Below, piece by piece: positions 1-11,147 of a DNA stretch of 64,000 nucleotides (position 1 is the stretch's first letter; every line of letters starts with the position of its first letter). Source of the stretch: Zea mays (Eukaryota; Streptophyta; Magnoliopsida; Poales; Poaceae). The notes beneath the pieces are model-generated. The model had not been told where the DNA came from and searched no databases. It saw only the letters and a program-made list of their open reading frames with translations. A program made the translations under genes and the position numbers. The DNA lies in assembly GCF_902167145.1 (NCBI RefSeq), contig NC_050102.1:3224001-3288000 (forward strand), given 5' to 3'.

Positions 1-735
1 AGCATTAATGATGATTTGAATGATAAGTTAGAAATAGCTAGTAAATCAACATCTTGTGTAGAAATTGTTGCAACTTGCAATAGGTGTAAAGATTTTGACA
101 TTGATGCTTGTAGTGAACACCTAGTTTCAATTTCCAAACTTAATGATGAATTGGCTAGTCTTAATGCTCAACTTAAGACTAGCAAGAGCGAATTTGATAA
201 GCTAAAATTTGCGAGGGATGCCTACACGATTGGTAGACACCCCTCAATTAAGGATGAACTTGGCTTCAAGAGGGAAGCCAAGAACTTAACAAGCCATAAG
301 GTTCCCATCCCCGCCAAGGAGAAAGGGAAGGCTCCTATGGCAAGTAGTACTAAAAAGAACCATGCTTTTATGTATCATAATAGGAGACATGCTAGAAATG
401 ACTATAGAAGTTATGATTCACATGCTTATGATTCACATGCTATGTTTGCTTCTAGTTCTTCTTATATGCATGATAGAGATATGTCTAGGAGATATGTTCA
501 TCATGTGCCTAGAAAGAATATTGTTCATGTTTCTAGGAAAGTTATGGATAGTCCTTCTACAATATATCATGCTTTAAATGCTTCCTTTGCTATTTGTAGA
601 AAGGATAGGAAGATAGTTGCTAGGAAATTAGGGGCAAAATGCAAGGGTGATAAAACTTGCATTTGGGTCCCTAAGACAATTGTGACTAACCTTGTAGGAC
701 CCAACAAGAGTTGGGTACCTAAGTCCCAAGCCTAA
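1..735 (+). CDS. gag-region C-terminal part of copia element E1 (partial)
   Basis: The reading frame is open from base 1 and ends with TAA at 733-735, so the start is outside the window. The product is lysine- and serine-rich. It has a Cys pair near its start (TCNRCKDFD), a coiled-coil-like stretch ([14 protein letters not shown]), and ends with a repeated WVPK motif often found just before the protease in maize copia polyproteins. The first complete zinc knuckle is not visible here. The pol frame begins 7 bases after the stop in a different frame, so either a frameshift separates gag and pol in this copy or pol is expressed by recoding; the short distance favours a small indel in a formerly fused polyprotein. 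Confidence 0.7.
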   Translation, partial: SINDDLNDKLEIASKSTSCVEIVATCNRCKDFDIDACSEHLVSISKLNDELASLNAQLKTSKSEFDKLKFARDAYTIGRHPSIKDELGFKREAKNLTSHKVPIPAKEKGKAPMASSTKKNHAFMYHNRRHARNDYRSYDSHAYDSHAMFASSSSYMHDRDMSRRYVHHVPRKNIVHVSRKVMDSPSTIYHALNASFAICRKDRKIVARKLGAKCKGDKTCIWVPKTIVTNLVGPNKSWVPKSQA

Positions 736-742
736 ATTTGCC

Positions 743-3700
743 TTGCAGGTTTATGCATCCGGGGGTTCAAGCTGGATTATCGACAGCGTATGCACAAACC
801 ATATGACGGGGGAGAAGAAGATGTTCACCTCCTACGTCAAAAACAAGGATTCCCAAGATTCAATCATATTTGGTGATGGGAACCAAGGCAAGGTGAAAGG
901 CTTAGGCAAGATTGCAATTTCAAATGAGCACTCTATCTCTAATGTGTTTTTAGTTGAGTCCCTTGGATATAATTTGCTATCTGTGAGTCAATTATGTAAT
1001 ATGGGATATAATTGTCTATTTACAAATGTAGATGTGTCTGTCTTTAGAAGAATTGATGGTTCATTAGCTTTTAAGGGTGTATTAGACGGCAAACTTTATT
1101 TAGTTGATTTTGCAAAAGAGGAGGCCAGTCTAGATGCATGCTTAATAGCTAAGACTAGCATGGGCTGGCTGTGGCATCGCCGCTTAGCACATGTAGGGAT
1201 GAAGAACCTTCACAAGCTTCTAAAGGGGGAACACGTGATAGGTTTGACTAACGTGCAATTCGAAAAAGATAGACCTTGTGCAGCTTGTCAAGCAGGTAAA
1301 CAAGTGGGAGGAGCGCATCACAGCAAGAATGTGATGACCACATCAAGACCCCTGGAGCTGCTACATATGGACCTCTTCGGACTCGTCGCCTATCTAAGCA
1401 TAGGAGGAAGTAAGTATGGTCTAGTTATTGTTGATGACTTTTCCCGCTTCACCTGGGTATTCTTTTTGCAGGATAAGTCTGAAACCCAAGGGACCCTCAA
1501 GCGCTTCCTAAGGAGAGCTCAAAATGAGTTTGAGCTCAAAGTGAAGAAGATAAGAAGCGACAATGGGTCCGAATTCAAGAACCTTCAAGTGGAGGAGTTT
1601 CTTGAGGAGGAAGGGATCAAGCACGAGTTCTCCGCTCCCTACACACCACAACAAAATGGTGTGGTAGAGAGGAAGAACATGACGCTCATCGATATGGCGA
1701 GGACGATGCTTGGAGAGTTCAAGACCCCCGAGTGCTTTTGGTCGGAAGCCGTGAACACGGCTTGCCACGCCATCAACCGGGTCTACCTTCATCGCCTCCT
1801 CAAGAAGACGTCGTATGAGCTTCTAACCGGTAACAAACCCAATGTATCTTACTTTCATGTATTTAGGAGCAAATGCTACATTCTAGTGAAGAAGGGTAGA
1901 AATTCTAAGTTTGCTCCCAAAGCTGTAGAAGGGTTTTTGTTAGGTTATGACTCAAATACAAAGGCATATAGAGTCTTCAACAAATCATCGGGTTTGGTTG
2001 AAGTCTCTAGCGACGTTGTATTTGATGAAACTAATGGCTCTCCAAGAGAGCAAGTTGTTGATCTTGATGATGTAGATGAAGAAGACATTCCAACGGCCGC
2101 AATACGCACCATGGCGATTGGAGATGTGCGGCCACAGGAACAACATGAGCAAGATCAACCTTCCTCCTCAACTATGGTGCATCCCCCAACTCAAGACGAT
2201 GAACAGGTTCATCAAAAGGAGGCGTGTGATCAAGGGGGAGCACAAGATGATCATGTGATGGAGGAAGAAGCGCAACCGGCACCTCCAACCCAAGTTCGAG
2301 CGATGATTCAAAGGGATCATCCAGTCGACCAAATTCTGGGTGATATTAGCAAGGGAGTAACTACTCGATCTCGATTGGTTAATTTTTGTGAGCATTACTC
2401 CTTTGTCTCTTCTATTGAGCCTTTCAGGGTAGAAGAGGCCTTGCTAGATTCGGACTGGGTGTTGGCCATGCAAGAGGAGCTCAACAACTTCAAGCGCAAT
2501 GAAGTTTGGAAACTGGTGCCTCGTCCCAAACAAAACGTTGTGGGAACCAAGTGGGTGTTCCACAACAAACAGGACGAGCACGGGGTGGTGACGAGGAATA
2601 AGGCTCGACTTGTGGCAAAAGGTTATGCCCAAGTCGCAGGTTTGGACTTTGAGGAGACTTTTGCTCCTGTGGCTAGGCTAGAGTCCATTCGTATCTTGCT
2701 AGCATATGCCGCTCACCATTCTTTCAGGTTGTTCCAAATGGATGTGAAGAGCGCTTTCCTCAACGGGCCAATCAAGGAGGAGGTGTACGTGGAGCAACCC
2801 CCTGGCTTCGAGGATGAACGGTACCCCGACCACGTGTGTAAGCTCTCTAAGGCGCTCTATGGACTTAAGCAAGCCCCAAGAGCATGGTATGAATGCCTTA
2901 GAGACTTTTTAATTGCTAATGCTTTCAAGGTTGGGAAAGCCGATCCAACTCTTTTTACCAAGACATGTGATGGTGATTTGTTTGTGTGCCAAATTTATGT
3001 CGATGACATAATATTTGGTTCTACTAACCAAAAGTCTTGTGAAGAGTTTAGCAGGGTGATGACGCAGAAATTCGAGATGTCGATGATGGGCGAGTTGAAA
3101 TACTTCCTTGGGTTCCAAGTGAAGCAACTCAAGGACGACACCTTCATCTCCCAAACGAAGTACACGCAAGACTTGCTAAAGCGGTTTGGGATGAAGGACG
3201 CCAAGCCCACAAAGACTCCGATGGGAACCGACGGACACACCGACCTCAACAAAGGAGGTAAGTCCGTTGATCAAAAAGCATACCGGTCAATGATAGAGTC
3301 TTTACTTTATTTATGTGCTAGTAGACCGGATATTATGCTTAGCGTATGCATGTGTGCTAGGTTTCAATCCGATCCTAAGGAGTGTCACTTAGTGGCAGTG
3401 AAGCGAATACTTAGATATTTAGTCGCTACGCCTTGCTTCGGGATCTGGTATCCTAAGGGGTCTAACTTTGACTTAATTGGATACTCAGATTCCGACTATG
3501 CTGGATGTAAGGTCGATAGGAAGAGTACATCAGGGACGTGCCAATTCTTAGGAAGGTCCCTAGTGTCGTGGAACTCTAAGAAACAAACTTCTGTTGCCCT
3601 ATCCACCGCTGAGGCCGAGTACGTTGCCGCAGGACAGTGTTGCGCGCAACTACTTTGGATGAGGCAAACCCTCAGGGACTTTGGCTACAATCTGAGCAAA

Positions 3701-3949
3701 GTCCCACTCCTATGTGATAATGAGAGTGCTATCCGCATGGCAGAAAATCCTGTTGAGCACAGCCGCACAAAGCACATAGACATCCGGCATCACTTTTTGA
3801 GAGACCACCAGCAAAAGGGAGATATCGAAGTGTTTCATGTTAGCACCGAGAACCAGCTAGCCGATATCTTTACCAAGCCTCTAGATGAGAATTCCTTTTG
3901 CAGGCTGTGTAGTGAGCTAAATGTCTTAGATTCGCGGAACGTGGATTGA
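743..3949 (+). CDS. copia pol polyprotein: protease, integrase, reverse transcriptase, RNase H (E1)
   Basis: An uninterrupted frame of 1068 codons. Domains in order: aspartic protease ([14 protein letters not shown] near residue 15); GAG pre-integrase zinc region (WHRRLAHVG, then CAAC); integrase core with the DLFG, DDFSR and RSDNGSEF motifs and [15 protein letters not shown]_2 reverse transcriptase from [10 protein letters not shown], with the catalytic YVDDIIFGS; and copia RNase H ([19 protein letters not shown]). The protein ends at NVLDSRNVD. One oddity is visible: the protease active-site triplet normally reads Asp-Ser/Thr-Gly, but here it is Asp-Ser-Val (bases 782-790), which would be expected to impair cleavage. 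The frame has no canonical ATG at its 5' end, consistent with translation as part of a gag-pol polyprotein. Confidence 0.93.
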   Translation: MQVYASGGSSWIIDSVCTNHMTGEKKMFTSYVKNKDSQDSIIFGDGNQGKVKGLGKIAISNEHSISNVFLVESLGYNLLSVSQLCNMGYNCLFTNVDVSVFRRIDGSLAFKGVLDGKLYLVDFAKEEASLDACLIAKTSMGWLWHRRLAHVGMKNLHKLLKGEHVIGLTNVQFEKDRPCAACQAGKQVGGAHHSKNVMTTSRPLELLHMDLFGLVAYLSIGGSKYGLVIVDDFSRFTWVFFLQDKSETQGTLKRFLRRAQNEFELKVKKIRSDNGSEFKNLQVEEFLEEEGIKHEFSAPYTPQQNGVVERKNMTLIDMARTMLGEFKTPECFWSEAVNTACHAINRVYLHRLLKKTSYELLTGNKPNVSYFHVFRSKCYILVKKGRNSKFAPKAVEGFLLGYDSNTKAYRVFNKSSGLVEVSSDVVFDETNGSPREQVVDLDDVDEEDIPTAAIRTMAIGDVRPQEQHEQDQPSSSTMVHPPTQDDEQVHQKEACDQGGAQDDHVMEEEAQPAPPTQVRAMIQRDHPVDQILGDISKGVTTRSRLVNFCEHYSFVSSIEPFRVEEALLDSDWVLAMQEELNNFKRNEVWKLVPRPKQNVVGTKWVFHNKQDEHGVVTRNKARLVAKGYAQVAGLDFEETFAPVARLESIRILLAYAAHHSFRLFQMDVKSAFLNGPIKEEVYVEQPPGFEDERYPDHVCKLSKALYGLKQAPRAWYECLRDFLIANAFKVGKADPTLFTKTCDGDLFVCQIYVDDIIFGSTNQKSCEEFSRVMTQKFEMSMMGELKYFLGFQVKQLKDDTFISQTKYTQDLLKRFGMKDAKPTKTPMGTDGHTDLNKGGKSVDQKAYRSMIESLLYLCASRPDIMLSVCMCARFQSDPKECHLVAVKRILRYLVATPCFGIWYPKGSNFDLIGYSDSDYAGCKVDRKSTSGTCQFLGRSLVSWNSKKQTSVALSTAEAEYVAAGQCCAQLLWMRQTLRDFGYNLSKVPLLCDNESAIRMAENPVEHSRTKHIDIRHHFLRDHQQKGDIEVFHVSTENQLADIFTKPLDENSFCRLCSELNVLDSRNVD

Positions 3950-4736
3950 ATTGTAGCATACATGTGTTTATGCCCTTGATCATGTTCATTCTGCATTTTG
4001 TTGCTTATTATGGTGCTCAAGTTGTACAAGCACTCCCCGGACCTCACAAGTCCTTATGCATGTGATGCACATATTTAGGGGGAGGTGTGTTGCAACTTGA
4101 CCCTTTGAAACTAACCATATGCATGAGTTTGCTTGATTTAGTCTCGAAGGTGAATTGAAAAGGAAAAGGTGGACTTGGACCATGCAAGACTTCCACTGCA
4201 CTCCGATGAAAAGAGTAACTTTTCCAAGTTCATCTTTATACTCTTATTGCCTATTTGCTCTTCGTTGAAGATTTTGGTGAGGCAATGGGGTTAAAGGGCC
4301 AAGATTGATCCCGTTTTGGTGCTTGATGCAAAAGGGGGAGAAAATAAAGGCAAAGCAATAAATAGATCAACTACCACTTGAGAATTTTGAAAATAATAGA
4401 ATAGAGCTTTTGTTTTGTCAAAATACTCTTATTGGCTCCTTTTATCAAAAGTTTGGTTTCTTGTGGGGAGAATGGTTGATTATGGGAAATAGGGGGAGTT
4501 TTTGTTACTGTGATCAATTTCTATTGGAACAACTCTCTTTATGTCTCTACAAGTGTGTTTGACTTAGAGTTAGGAAATTGAGGTTGATTTGCAAAAACAA
4601 ACCAAGTGGTGGAAAAGAATGATCCATATATGCCAAATTTGATTCAAAACAAATTTGAGTTTTCATTCGCATTGATATTGCACTTGTTCTAGTTGCTTTA
4701 TGTTGTGTTGGCATAAATCACCAAAAAGGGGGAGAT
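3950..4736 (+). other. 3' noncoding region of E1 with polypurine tract
   Basis: No coding frame of interest. The region contains several 'aagggggaga'-type purine tracts, as is usual between pol and the 3' LTR in SIRE/Opie-like elements. The last tract (AAAAAGGGGGAGA, 4723-4735) directly abuts the LTR and is the likely plus-strand priming site. Confidence 0.75.
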
Positions 4737-4976
4737 TGAAAGGGAAATGTGCCCTTGGGCCATTTCTAAGTATTTTGGTGTTTGAGTGCCAACACAAGTG
4801 CTTTTGTGTTAAACTATGAAAAGGGGTGGACAAAGTGCAAATCATGTCAAAAGGTATGTTTCTAGACTTAGTACATTATTTTATGGACTAATGTATTGTG
4901 TCTAAGTGCTGGAAACAGGAAAAATCGAATTGGAAATGAGATGGCTTTGTTCAGCCAAAGTCTGCTCAGTTTGGGA

Positions 4977-5330
4977 GCACCGGACTGTCCGGTGGTGCAC
5001 CGGACTGTCCGGTGGTGCACCGGACAGTGTCCGGTGCGCCAGGCTGGCTCGAGCGAACTGGCCGCTCTCGGGAATTCACCGGCGACGTACGACTATAATT
5101 CACCGGACTGTCCGGTGTGCACCGGACTGTCCGGTGAGCCAACGGTCTGCCGGGCCAACGGTCGGCCGCGCGATCTGCGCGGGACACGTGGCTGAGCCAA
5201 CGGCTAGAAGGGGGCACCGGACTGTCTGGTGTGCACCGGACATGTCCGGTGCGCAAATGGCTCTCTGGCTGCCAACGGTCGGCTTCGCCGTAGAAGGAAA
5301 GAAATCGGGCACCGGACACTGTCCGGTGCG
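4977..5330 (+). repeat. array of CACCGGAC(T/A)GTCCGGTG palindromes in LTR U3
   Basis: The 15-16 bp palindrome CACCGGACTGTCCGGTG and close variants (CACCGGACACTGTCCGGTG) recur about eight times within 350 bases, with irregular spacing. The same palindrome recurs in the E2 and E3 LTRs. The position just upstream of the TATA box is that of a U3 enhancer-like region; the function is inferred. Confidence 0.8.
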
Positions 5331-5396
5331 CCAGACGACAGAAGGCAAGAATTGCCTTCCCAGATTGCTCTCAACGGCTCCTAGTTGCCTTGGGGC

Positions 5397-5404
5397 TATA
5401 AAAG
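5397..5404 (+). promoter_or_regulatory. TATA box of E1 LTR
   Basis: TATAAAAG within GGGGCTATAAAAGGGACCCC, downstream of the palindrome array. It is the expected core promoter of this LTR. Confidence 0.7.
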
Positions 5405-5987
5405 GGACCCCTAGGCGCATGGAGGAGGATAACCAAGCATTCCTTGAGCACTCTTGATCACTCACACTCCATTCCTGCGCACTTGTTCGACATTCTAGTG
5501 ATTTGAGCTCTGTTCTAGTGTGCTAGTCTCTTGAGCTCAAGTCTGGGTCTTGTGTGTGCGTATTTGCTGTGATCTTTGTGTCTTGTGTGAGTTGCTAATC
5601 CCTCCCTTGCTCCGTGCTTCTTTGTGAACTTCAAGTGTAAGGGCGAGAGGCTCCAAGTTGTGGAGATTCCTCGCAAACGGGATTAAGAAAAGCAAAGCAA
5701 AACACCGTGGTATTCAAGTGGGTCTTTGGACCGCTTGAGAGGGGTTGATTGCAATCCTCGTCCGTTGGGACGCCACAACGTGGAGTAGGCAAGCGTTGGT
5801 CTTGGCTGAACCACGGGATAACCACCGTGCCATCTCTGTGATTGATATCTTTGTGGTTATTGTGTTTTGTTGAGGCTTTTCTCTAGCCACTTGGTGATTA
5901 TTGTGCTAACACTTAACCAAGTTTTGTGGCTTAAGTTTTAAGTTTTACAGGATCACCTATTCACCCCCCCCCCTCTAGGTGCTCTCA

Positions 5988-7196
5988 GAGCTCAACAACT
6001 TCACGAGGAATGAGGTATGGCATTTAGTTCCACGTCCTAACCAAAATGTTGTAGGAACCAAGTGGGTCTTCCGCAACAAACAAGATGAGCATGGTGTGGT
6101 GACAAGGAACAAAGCCCGACTTGTGGCCAAGGGTTATTCACAAGTCGAAGGTTTGGATTTCGGTGAAACCTATGCACCCATAGCTAGGCTTGAGTCAATT
6201 CGCATTTTACTTGCCTATGCTACTTACCATGGCTTTAAGCTTTATCAAATGGACGTGAAAAGTGCCTTCCTCAATGGACCAATCAATGAGGAGGTCTATG
6301 TTGAGCAACCTCCCGGCTTTGAAGATAGTGAGTACCCTAATCATGTCTATAAACTCTCTAAGGCGCTTTATGGGCTCAAGCAAGCCCCAAGAGCATGGTA
6401 TGAATGCCTAAGAGATTTTCTTATTTCTAATGACTTCAAAGTCGGAAAAGCCGATCCTACTCTATTCACTAAAACTATTGCAAAATATTTGTTTGTATGC
6501 CAAATTTATGTTGATGATATCATATTTGGGTCTACTAACAAATCCACTTGTGAAGAATTTAGTAGGATCATGATCCAAAAATTCGAGATGTCTATGATGG
6601 GGGAGTTGAAGTATTTTCTAGGCTTTCAAGTCAAGAAACTCCAAGAGGGCACCTTCATTAGCCAAACGAAGTACATTCAAGACATTCTTGCAAAGTTTGA
6701 GATGAAGGATGCTAAGCCCATCAAGACACCCATGGGAACTAATGGGCATCTCGACCTCGACACGGGAGGTAAATCCGTAGATCAAAAGGTATACCGGTCA
6801 ATGATAGGTTCTTTACTCTATTTATGTGCTTCTCGACCGGATATAATGCTTTCTGTATGCATGTGTGCAAGATTCCAAGCCGATCCTAAGGAAGTTCACC
6901 TTAGGGCCGTGAAACGAATCTTGAGATATTTAGTTTATACTCCTAAGTTTGGCCTTTGGTACCCCAGGGGATCCACATTTGATTTAATTGGATATTCAGA
7001 TGCTGATTGGGCAGGGTGTAAGATTGATAGAAAGAGCACATCAGGGACTTGTCAGTTCTTGGGAAGATCCCTGGTGTCTTGGGCTTCTAAGAAACAAAAT
7101 TTTGTAGCTCTTTCTACCGCCAAAGCCGAGTATATTGCCGCAGGCCATTGTTGCACGCAATTACTTTAGATGAGGCAAACCCTTAGGGACTATGGG
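5988..7196 (+). pseudogene. copia pol of E2, RT and most of RNase H (interrupted, nonsense mutation)
   Basis: The frame starts within the RVT_2 domain ([17 protein letters not shown]) directly after the E1 LTR. It continues through the catalytic YVDDIIFGS motif and into copia RNase H (GYSDADWAG). A TAG codon at 7167-7169 replaces a conserved Trp codon found at the same point of E1. The same frame then continues to 7196, where the gypsy element was inserted. The element is therefore dead in three ways: two insertions and a nonsense codon. Confidence 0.9.
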
Positions 7197-10100
7197 TGTA
7201 ACACTCACTTTGTAAGAGGGGTCTAAAAAGAGAATTTATGTTACTCTATATCTATGTCTTACTAGCGGTTATTATTTCATGTGGACACCTCACTTACATC
7301 AAAAAAAAATAATCAACAAAAGACACTCAACTAAATTATGCATCATGCTGGGATTTTCTTTTGTGTGCATTTGATGACAATATAAAAGAGAATATAGTGA
7401 GATAAGAAATATATTAAAGTCCAAAAAGGGAATTTAAGATCTAAAGGAAATGCAATGACTTAGGAAAAGAGAAGAATGAAATAATAATATGTGAGTGGAA
7501 TGAGTAATAAATATCTATATATTATTTTTATAATGGGATTTGAATATTTCCCAAAGGTGAGACTCCTAAAAGGATTCAAAATTCAAATTTGGAAATTGAA
7601 AACAAAATGAAATAAAACAGAAAACAAAAGAAAAAGAGAAAGAGACCTACCTGGGCGGCAGAACTCATTTCGGCCCACCAAGGGATGTACACCGCGCGGC
7701 CCAGCTTCTAATACACGCGCGCGCGGCTGACTTACGTGCGGGCCCCACCGGCCAGTCGCCGCTCGCGCTCGCTCTCTTCCCCTCTGCTGGCGCGTGGGCC
7801 AGGCGCGTCAGCCCTCGCCCCGTCAACGAGCTCACCGCGCATGGCGGCATGCGCAGCCTCCGCGCAACCCGCCGTGACGTCCGGGCCACGTCGCGTACAT
7901 ATAGGGGGGGGGCTCGACGGGATTCGCCTACTTCTCCTCTGTTTCCCATCTTCTCTCCACCGAATAACCGAACCAATCACCGCACCGCCGTGGAGCACTC
8001 GGTCGCCGTAGAGTCAAGCGTGGGCGCCGCCGTCGTCGACCGCGATTCACTTCACCGACGGTAAATCCCCAGCCCAAGAACCCTAATTAGCATTCTCCGC
8101 TATGGGTAGAAGCATTCCGTGCCAGTAATCGGTCGTCTAGGTGCGTGTAATTGGACGTCGCCGTTGAAGTTCCGCCGCGACGCATCGGGGTTTGGGGGGC
8201 GAGTGTTTAGGCGCTGGTGTTCTCGGGAAAGCTGTTCCCATATCTTCGTTTCCTCGGCACGAGCACGTAGGACCAATCGGATTGTAGGTTGGGGGCTGGA
8301 ATGCGCGCTGCAGCTTCTCCGGCCATCTCTCCGTCGTCTGCTCGGGCGGCGCCGCCGCGGGCAGGTCGGTCCTGGCGTGCGTTGGCGTGGGGATGCTTGC
8401 GACCGTCGATCCGATCAGTGACGGCTCTGATTAGATTTCGCGTACCGGTTCGTTCAGATTCCACGATGACCGTTCGATCGGGATCGGATGGTGATTACTC
8501 GTTCTTGGACCCATTAAGTCAGGACCGTCGGATTGTAATCCAAGAGTTCGCGCTGCGCGGGCGGCGAGATCTAATCTCGTGCGCCCATCTTCGATCGGGC
8601 GACTCAGATTTAACGATACCGCTTCGGCGTTGTCGTTTTTCACATGAGACCCTCTGTTAATCTGGAATAAACCCGCAGTCCACCTGGTGGTCGTTTGAGT
8701 CTGGGTTATTATTGCGCCAGAGCCCCTGAACTTTCTGATAATTGACGCCTAGTCCAGAGATGTTTAAAAACCAGAGAAATGCATTTAAAAATGGATTTTT
8801 AGTATTAATTAAATGCCAGAATTTGTATAATCCATAGAAAATTCATGTTAGCTCCAAATTGAGCCATTCTAGTTCCTAAAATTTTGTAATTTTATTCTCC
8901 ATCATCTAGAGTCTCTGTTTCTACATGAAAACAGTAGGAAAATTTATTTCTCATCTAATCCTATGTTAATCACATTAAATCTTAAGAAATTCATAACTTG
9001 AAATCTATAACTCCAAATTTAATGATTCCAGTTCCTATGATCTCATTTTAATGTGTATATTTTTACTGCATATTTTATTTACATGCTTGGTGTGATGTTG
9101 ATTTTGGCTATACTATGTATGTATTGTGTTGATGCGAGTAGACGAGCAACCCACTGTGGAACCTGAGCTTCAACAAGTAGAAGTAGCTGAGCAGGAGCTC
9201 ATTGCAGGCAAGTTGTGCCCTTGATCACTTACTTTCCCAGCCATGTTCTTATTAATTTTAATGATCTGCATAGGATAATTTTGATGGGAGCCTTTATGTT
9301 ACCCCAGTTTTGATTACCTCTATACCTTGTTCACCCCTGAAATATTTTTGGGTAGTACTTGCTATTGCTTTATGTGGATTGGGTATGGAGATACACTATT
9401 CATGATTATTCTGTTATTAACTTGTTATTATTATTGTTCATGTTAAGATCATTAAATTAATGGGAACATGGAGCGACCACCCGGGAAAACAGTGCTACCA
9501 CAAGGGTATAATGGGACGCCCTTGGCTGACTAATTAGGAAAGCTAGTGGAAGACTACCTTACCCGAAAGGGGCAAGGGCAGTAGGGGAGAGGTCAGTGCG
9601 GGGAGGTCCCTGGTTGATTTTGCTGCGATGGCTGTCAGCCAGGAACCCTGTACTGGATCTTCCTATAAACTGTAGCGGGTTTTCGGAAGCTAGTGGAACT
9701 TTGTAAAGGCCTCGTAGTGGATCCCTAGCCATTCACCTCGGTAGTGTCTAAGGGCCTTGCAAACCCAGGCGACATGGGATACACGACTTGTGGGTAAAGA
9801 TGCGCGACCTCTGCAGAGTGTAAAACTGGTATACTAGCCGTGCTCACGGTCAAGAGCGGCTCGGACCCTCACATGATTAATTATGGAACTTAAATTTAAT
9901 TTGACATTTGCATCGCATTTGGGATTATTTTACTATTATTGTTCTTTATTATTATTAAGGTTTGGTATTTACTTACACTTAGTAATTGCTAATAAAATTT
10001 TGACCAACTTATAAAAGCAATGCTCAGCCTCAGCCTTTATTCCATTGATCAGCCTTACACTTCATGAACTCTCCCACCTTTGGTGAGTTCATGCCACATT

Positions 10101-10435
10101 ATTCCCCACGACTTGTTGAGCTATGAACGTATGTGAGCTCACTCTTGCTGTCTCACACCCCCCCCACAGGAGAAGAGCAGGTGGTTCAGGAGGAGCTGCC
10201 TAACACTGAGGAGTTCGATCTGATCTAGGTGGCGTTTCTCAGTCGACATTGGCGCCAACGATCCTTAGTTCGTTTCATGTTTATTACTTTTATTTTGTAA
10301 TAAGTCTTCCGCTATGTAATAAATACTCTGATGTTTTATGACATTTATCTCTATACACTCTGTTATTATATATGTTGTCATCTTGGCGCATGTATGAGAT
10401 GCACCCGGCTTTGTTCCTTAAAACCGGGTGTTACA
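7197..10435 (+). repeat. 5' LTR of Tekay-like gypsy element
   Basis: The LTR is 3239 bp, from TGTAACACTC to GGGTGTTACA. A GC-rich block at about 7650-8650 is followed by AT-rich sequence. Short open frames in the GC block are identical in the second LTR copy, show no recognisable domain, and are not called as genes. Confidence 0.95.
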
Positions 10436-10439
10436 GAAG

Positions 10440-10451
10440 TGGTATCAGAGG
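10440..10451 (+). other. primer-binding site (initiator Met tRNA)
   Basis: TGGTATCAGAGG lies four bases after the 5' LTR end. It matches the 3' end of plant initiator tRNA-Met except at its last base, as in most chromoviruses. Confidence 0.85.
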
Positions 10452-11147
10452 AAATGTTGACTGTAGGACGAAACCTAGATAGAAATGGACAAATCCCTTA
10501 CCTACTTATCTTATTCTGATTCATTCTACACTTACCTTACTCTGATTCTTTCTATACTTATCTTGATCCTGTCTCACCTTCTACTGTTCCACTCTGACCA
10601 TTCTTATCTTTTCTACTTTAAGACAAGATGGATTTCACATCTTGGAATCCCTACCCCTATGACATTTTTAAGAGATAAGGAACCTAAGACAAAATTAAAA
10701 TTATTTTCTCTATTAAAAATGTTGGTTGATTGTTCTGATGATCAATGTCTGATTTGCTTCTTTGATTGATTGAAATAGTATAGATGGGCATCTTAGCATG
10801 TACCACCATAAGATAATGAATTAGCTTTAGTAGGTGACACACTTAGCTAATAAATCCCCCAAAGTAACATGCTTTGTAATCACTGCCTTGTCTACAATCC
10901 TTTCTTTCGTCCCCTGTGTTTCTAACCCAGATGGGCTACCCCTATAGTGTTAGAAGAGAGCACTATAGACATGATCCTTGGTATGTCATGGTTAAGAAAG
11001 GCAAAGGCAGTATATGCACTGTGCTAAGGAACCATAGAACTCACCAGTTCCAAAGGAGAAAGATTTGAAGTTGGAATTGCAGTAACTACCGCCACCAAAC
11101 TAGCGGCATTCTTAGTCGATGGGAAGTTTGTTGGTGACAACATCCGT
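10452..11147 (+). other. residual leader and protease remnant; gag deleted
   Basis: A full chromovirus would carry about 1.5 kb of gag and protease here. Only about 700 bases remain. The last part (about 10930-11147) still encodes a degraded protease C-terminus: the codons around 10965-10990 read as an ILGMSWLRKA-like motif. The rest is T-rich low-complexity sequence without coding character. Confidence 0.7.

Larger units (their letters stand above)
1..5987 (+). mobile_element. Ty1/copia LTR retrotransposon E1, 5' part outside window
   Basis: The order gag end, protease, integrase, reverse transcriptase, RNase H, noncoding tail, polypurine tract and 3' LTR is that of a Ty1/copia element; integrase before RT excludes gypsy. 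The 5' LTR and start of gag lie left of the window. The 3' LTR ends at 5987, and the sequence then enters, in frame, the reverse transcriptase of a second copia element, so E1 is inserted in that element's pol gene. The LTR and the long spacer with repeated 'aagggggag' tracts suggest the SIRE/Opie/Ji group of maize; the family name is an inference that needs a library search. Confidence 0.93.
4737..5987 (+). repeat. 3' LTR of copia element E1
   Basis: The LTR starts TGAAAGGGAAAT right after the polypurine tract and ends ...TAGGTGCTCTCA, where the sequence changes abruptly to RT coding sequence of the host element; length is about 1.25 kb. It contains an array of CCGGAC...GTCCGG palindromes in U3, then a TATA box, then a transcribed-type leader. 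The 5' partner LTR is outside the window, so insertion age cannot be judged. Confidence 0.85.

Noticed and set aside
4977..5330. Regularly repeated palindromes that might suggest a CRISPR array
   Set aside because: Spacing is irregular, they lie in plant copia LTRs just upstream of a TATA box, and no cas-like genes exist nearby.
7665..8660. Several overlapping open frames of 60-123 codons in the GC-rich part of the gypsy 5' LTR (and the same set at 14543-15538)
   Set aside because: They lie on both strands in an LTR, have no recognisable domain, and are duplicated only because the LTRs are duplicates.
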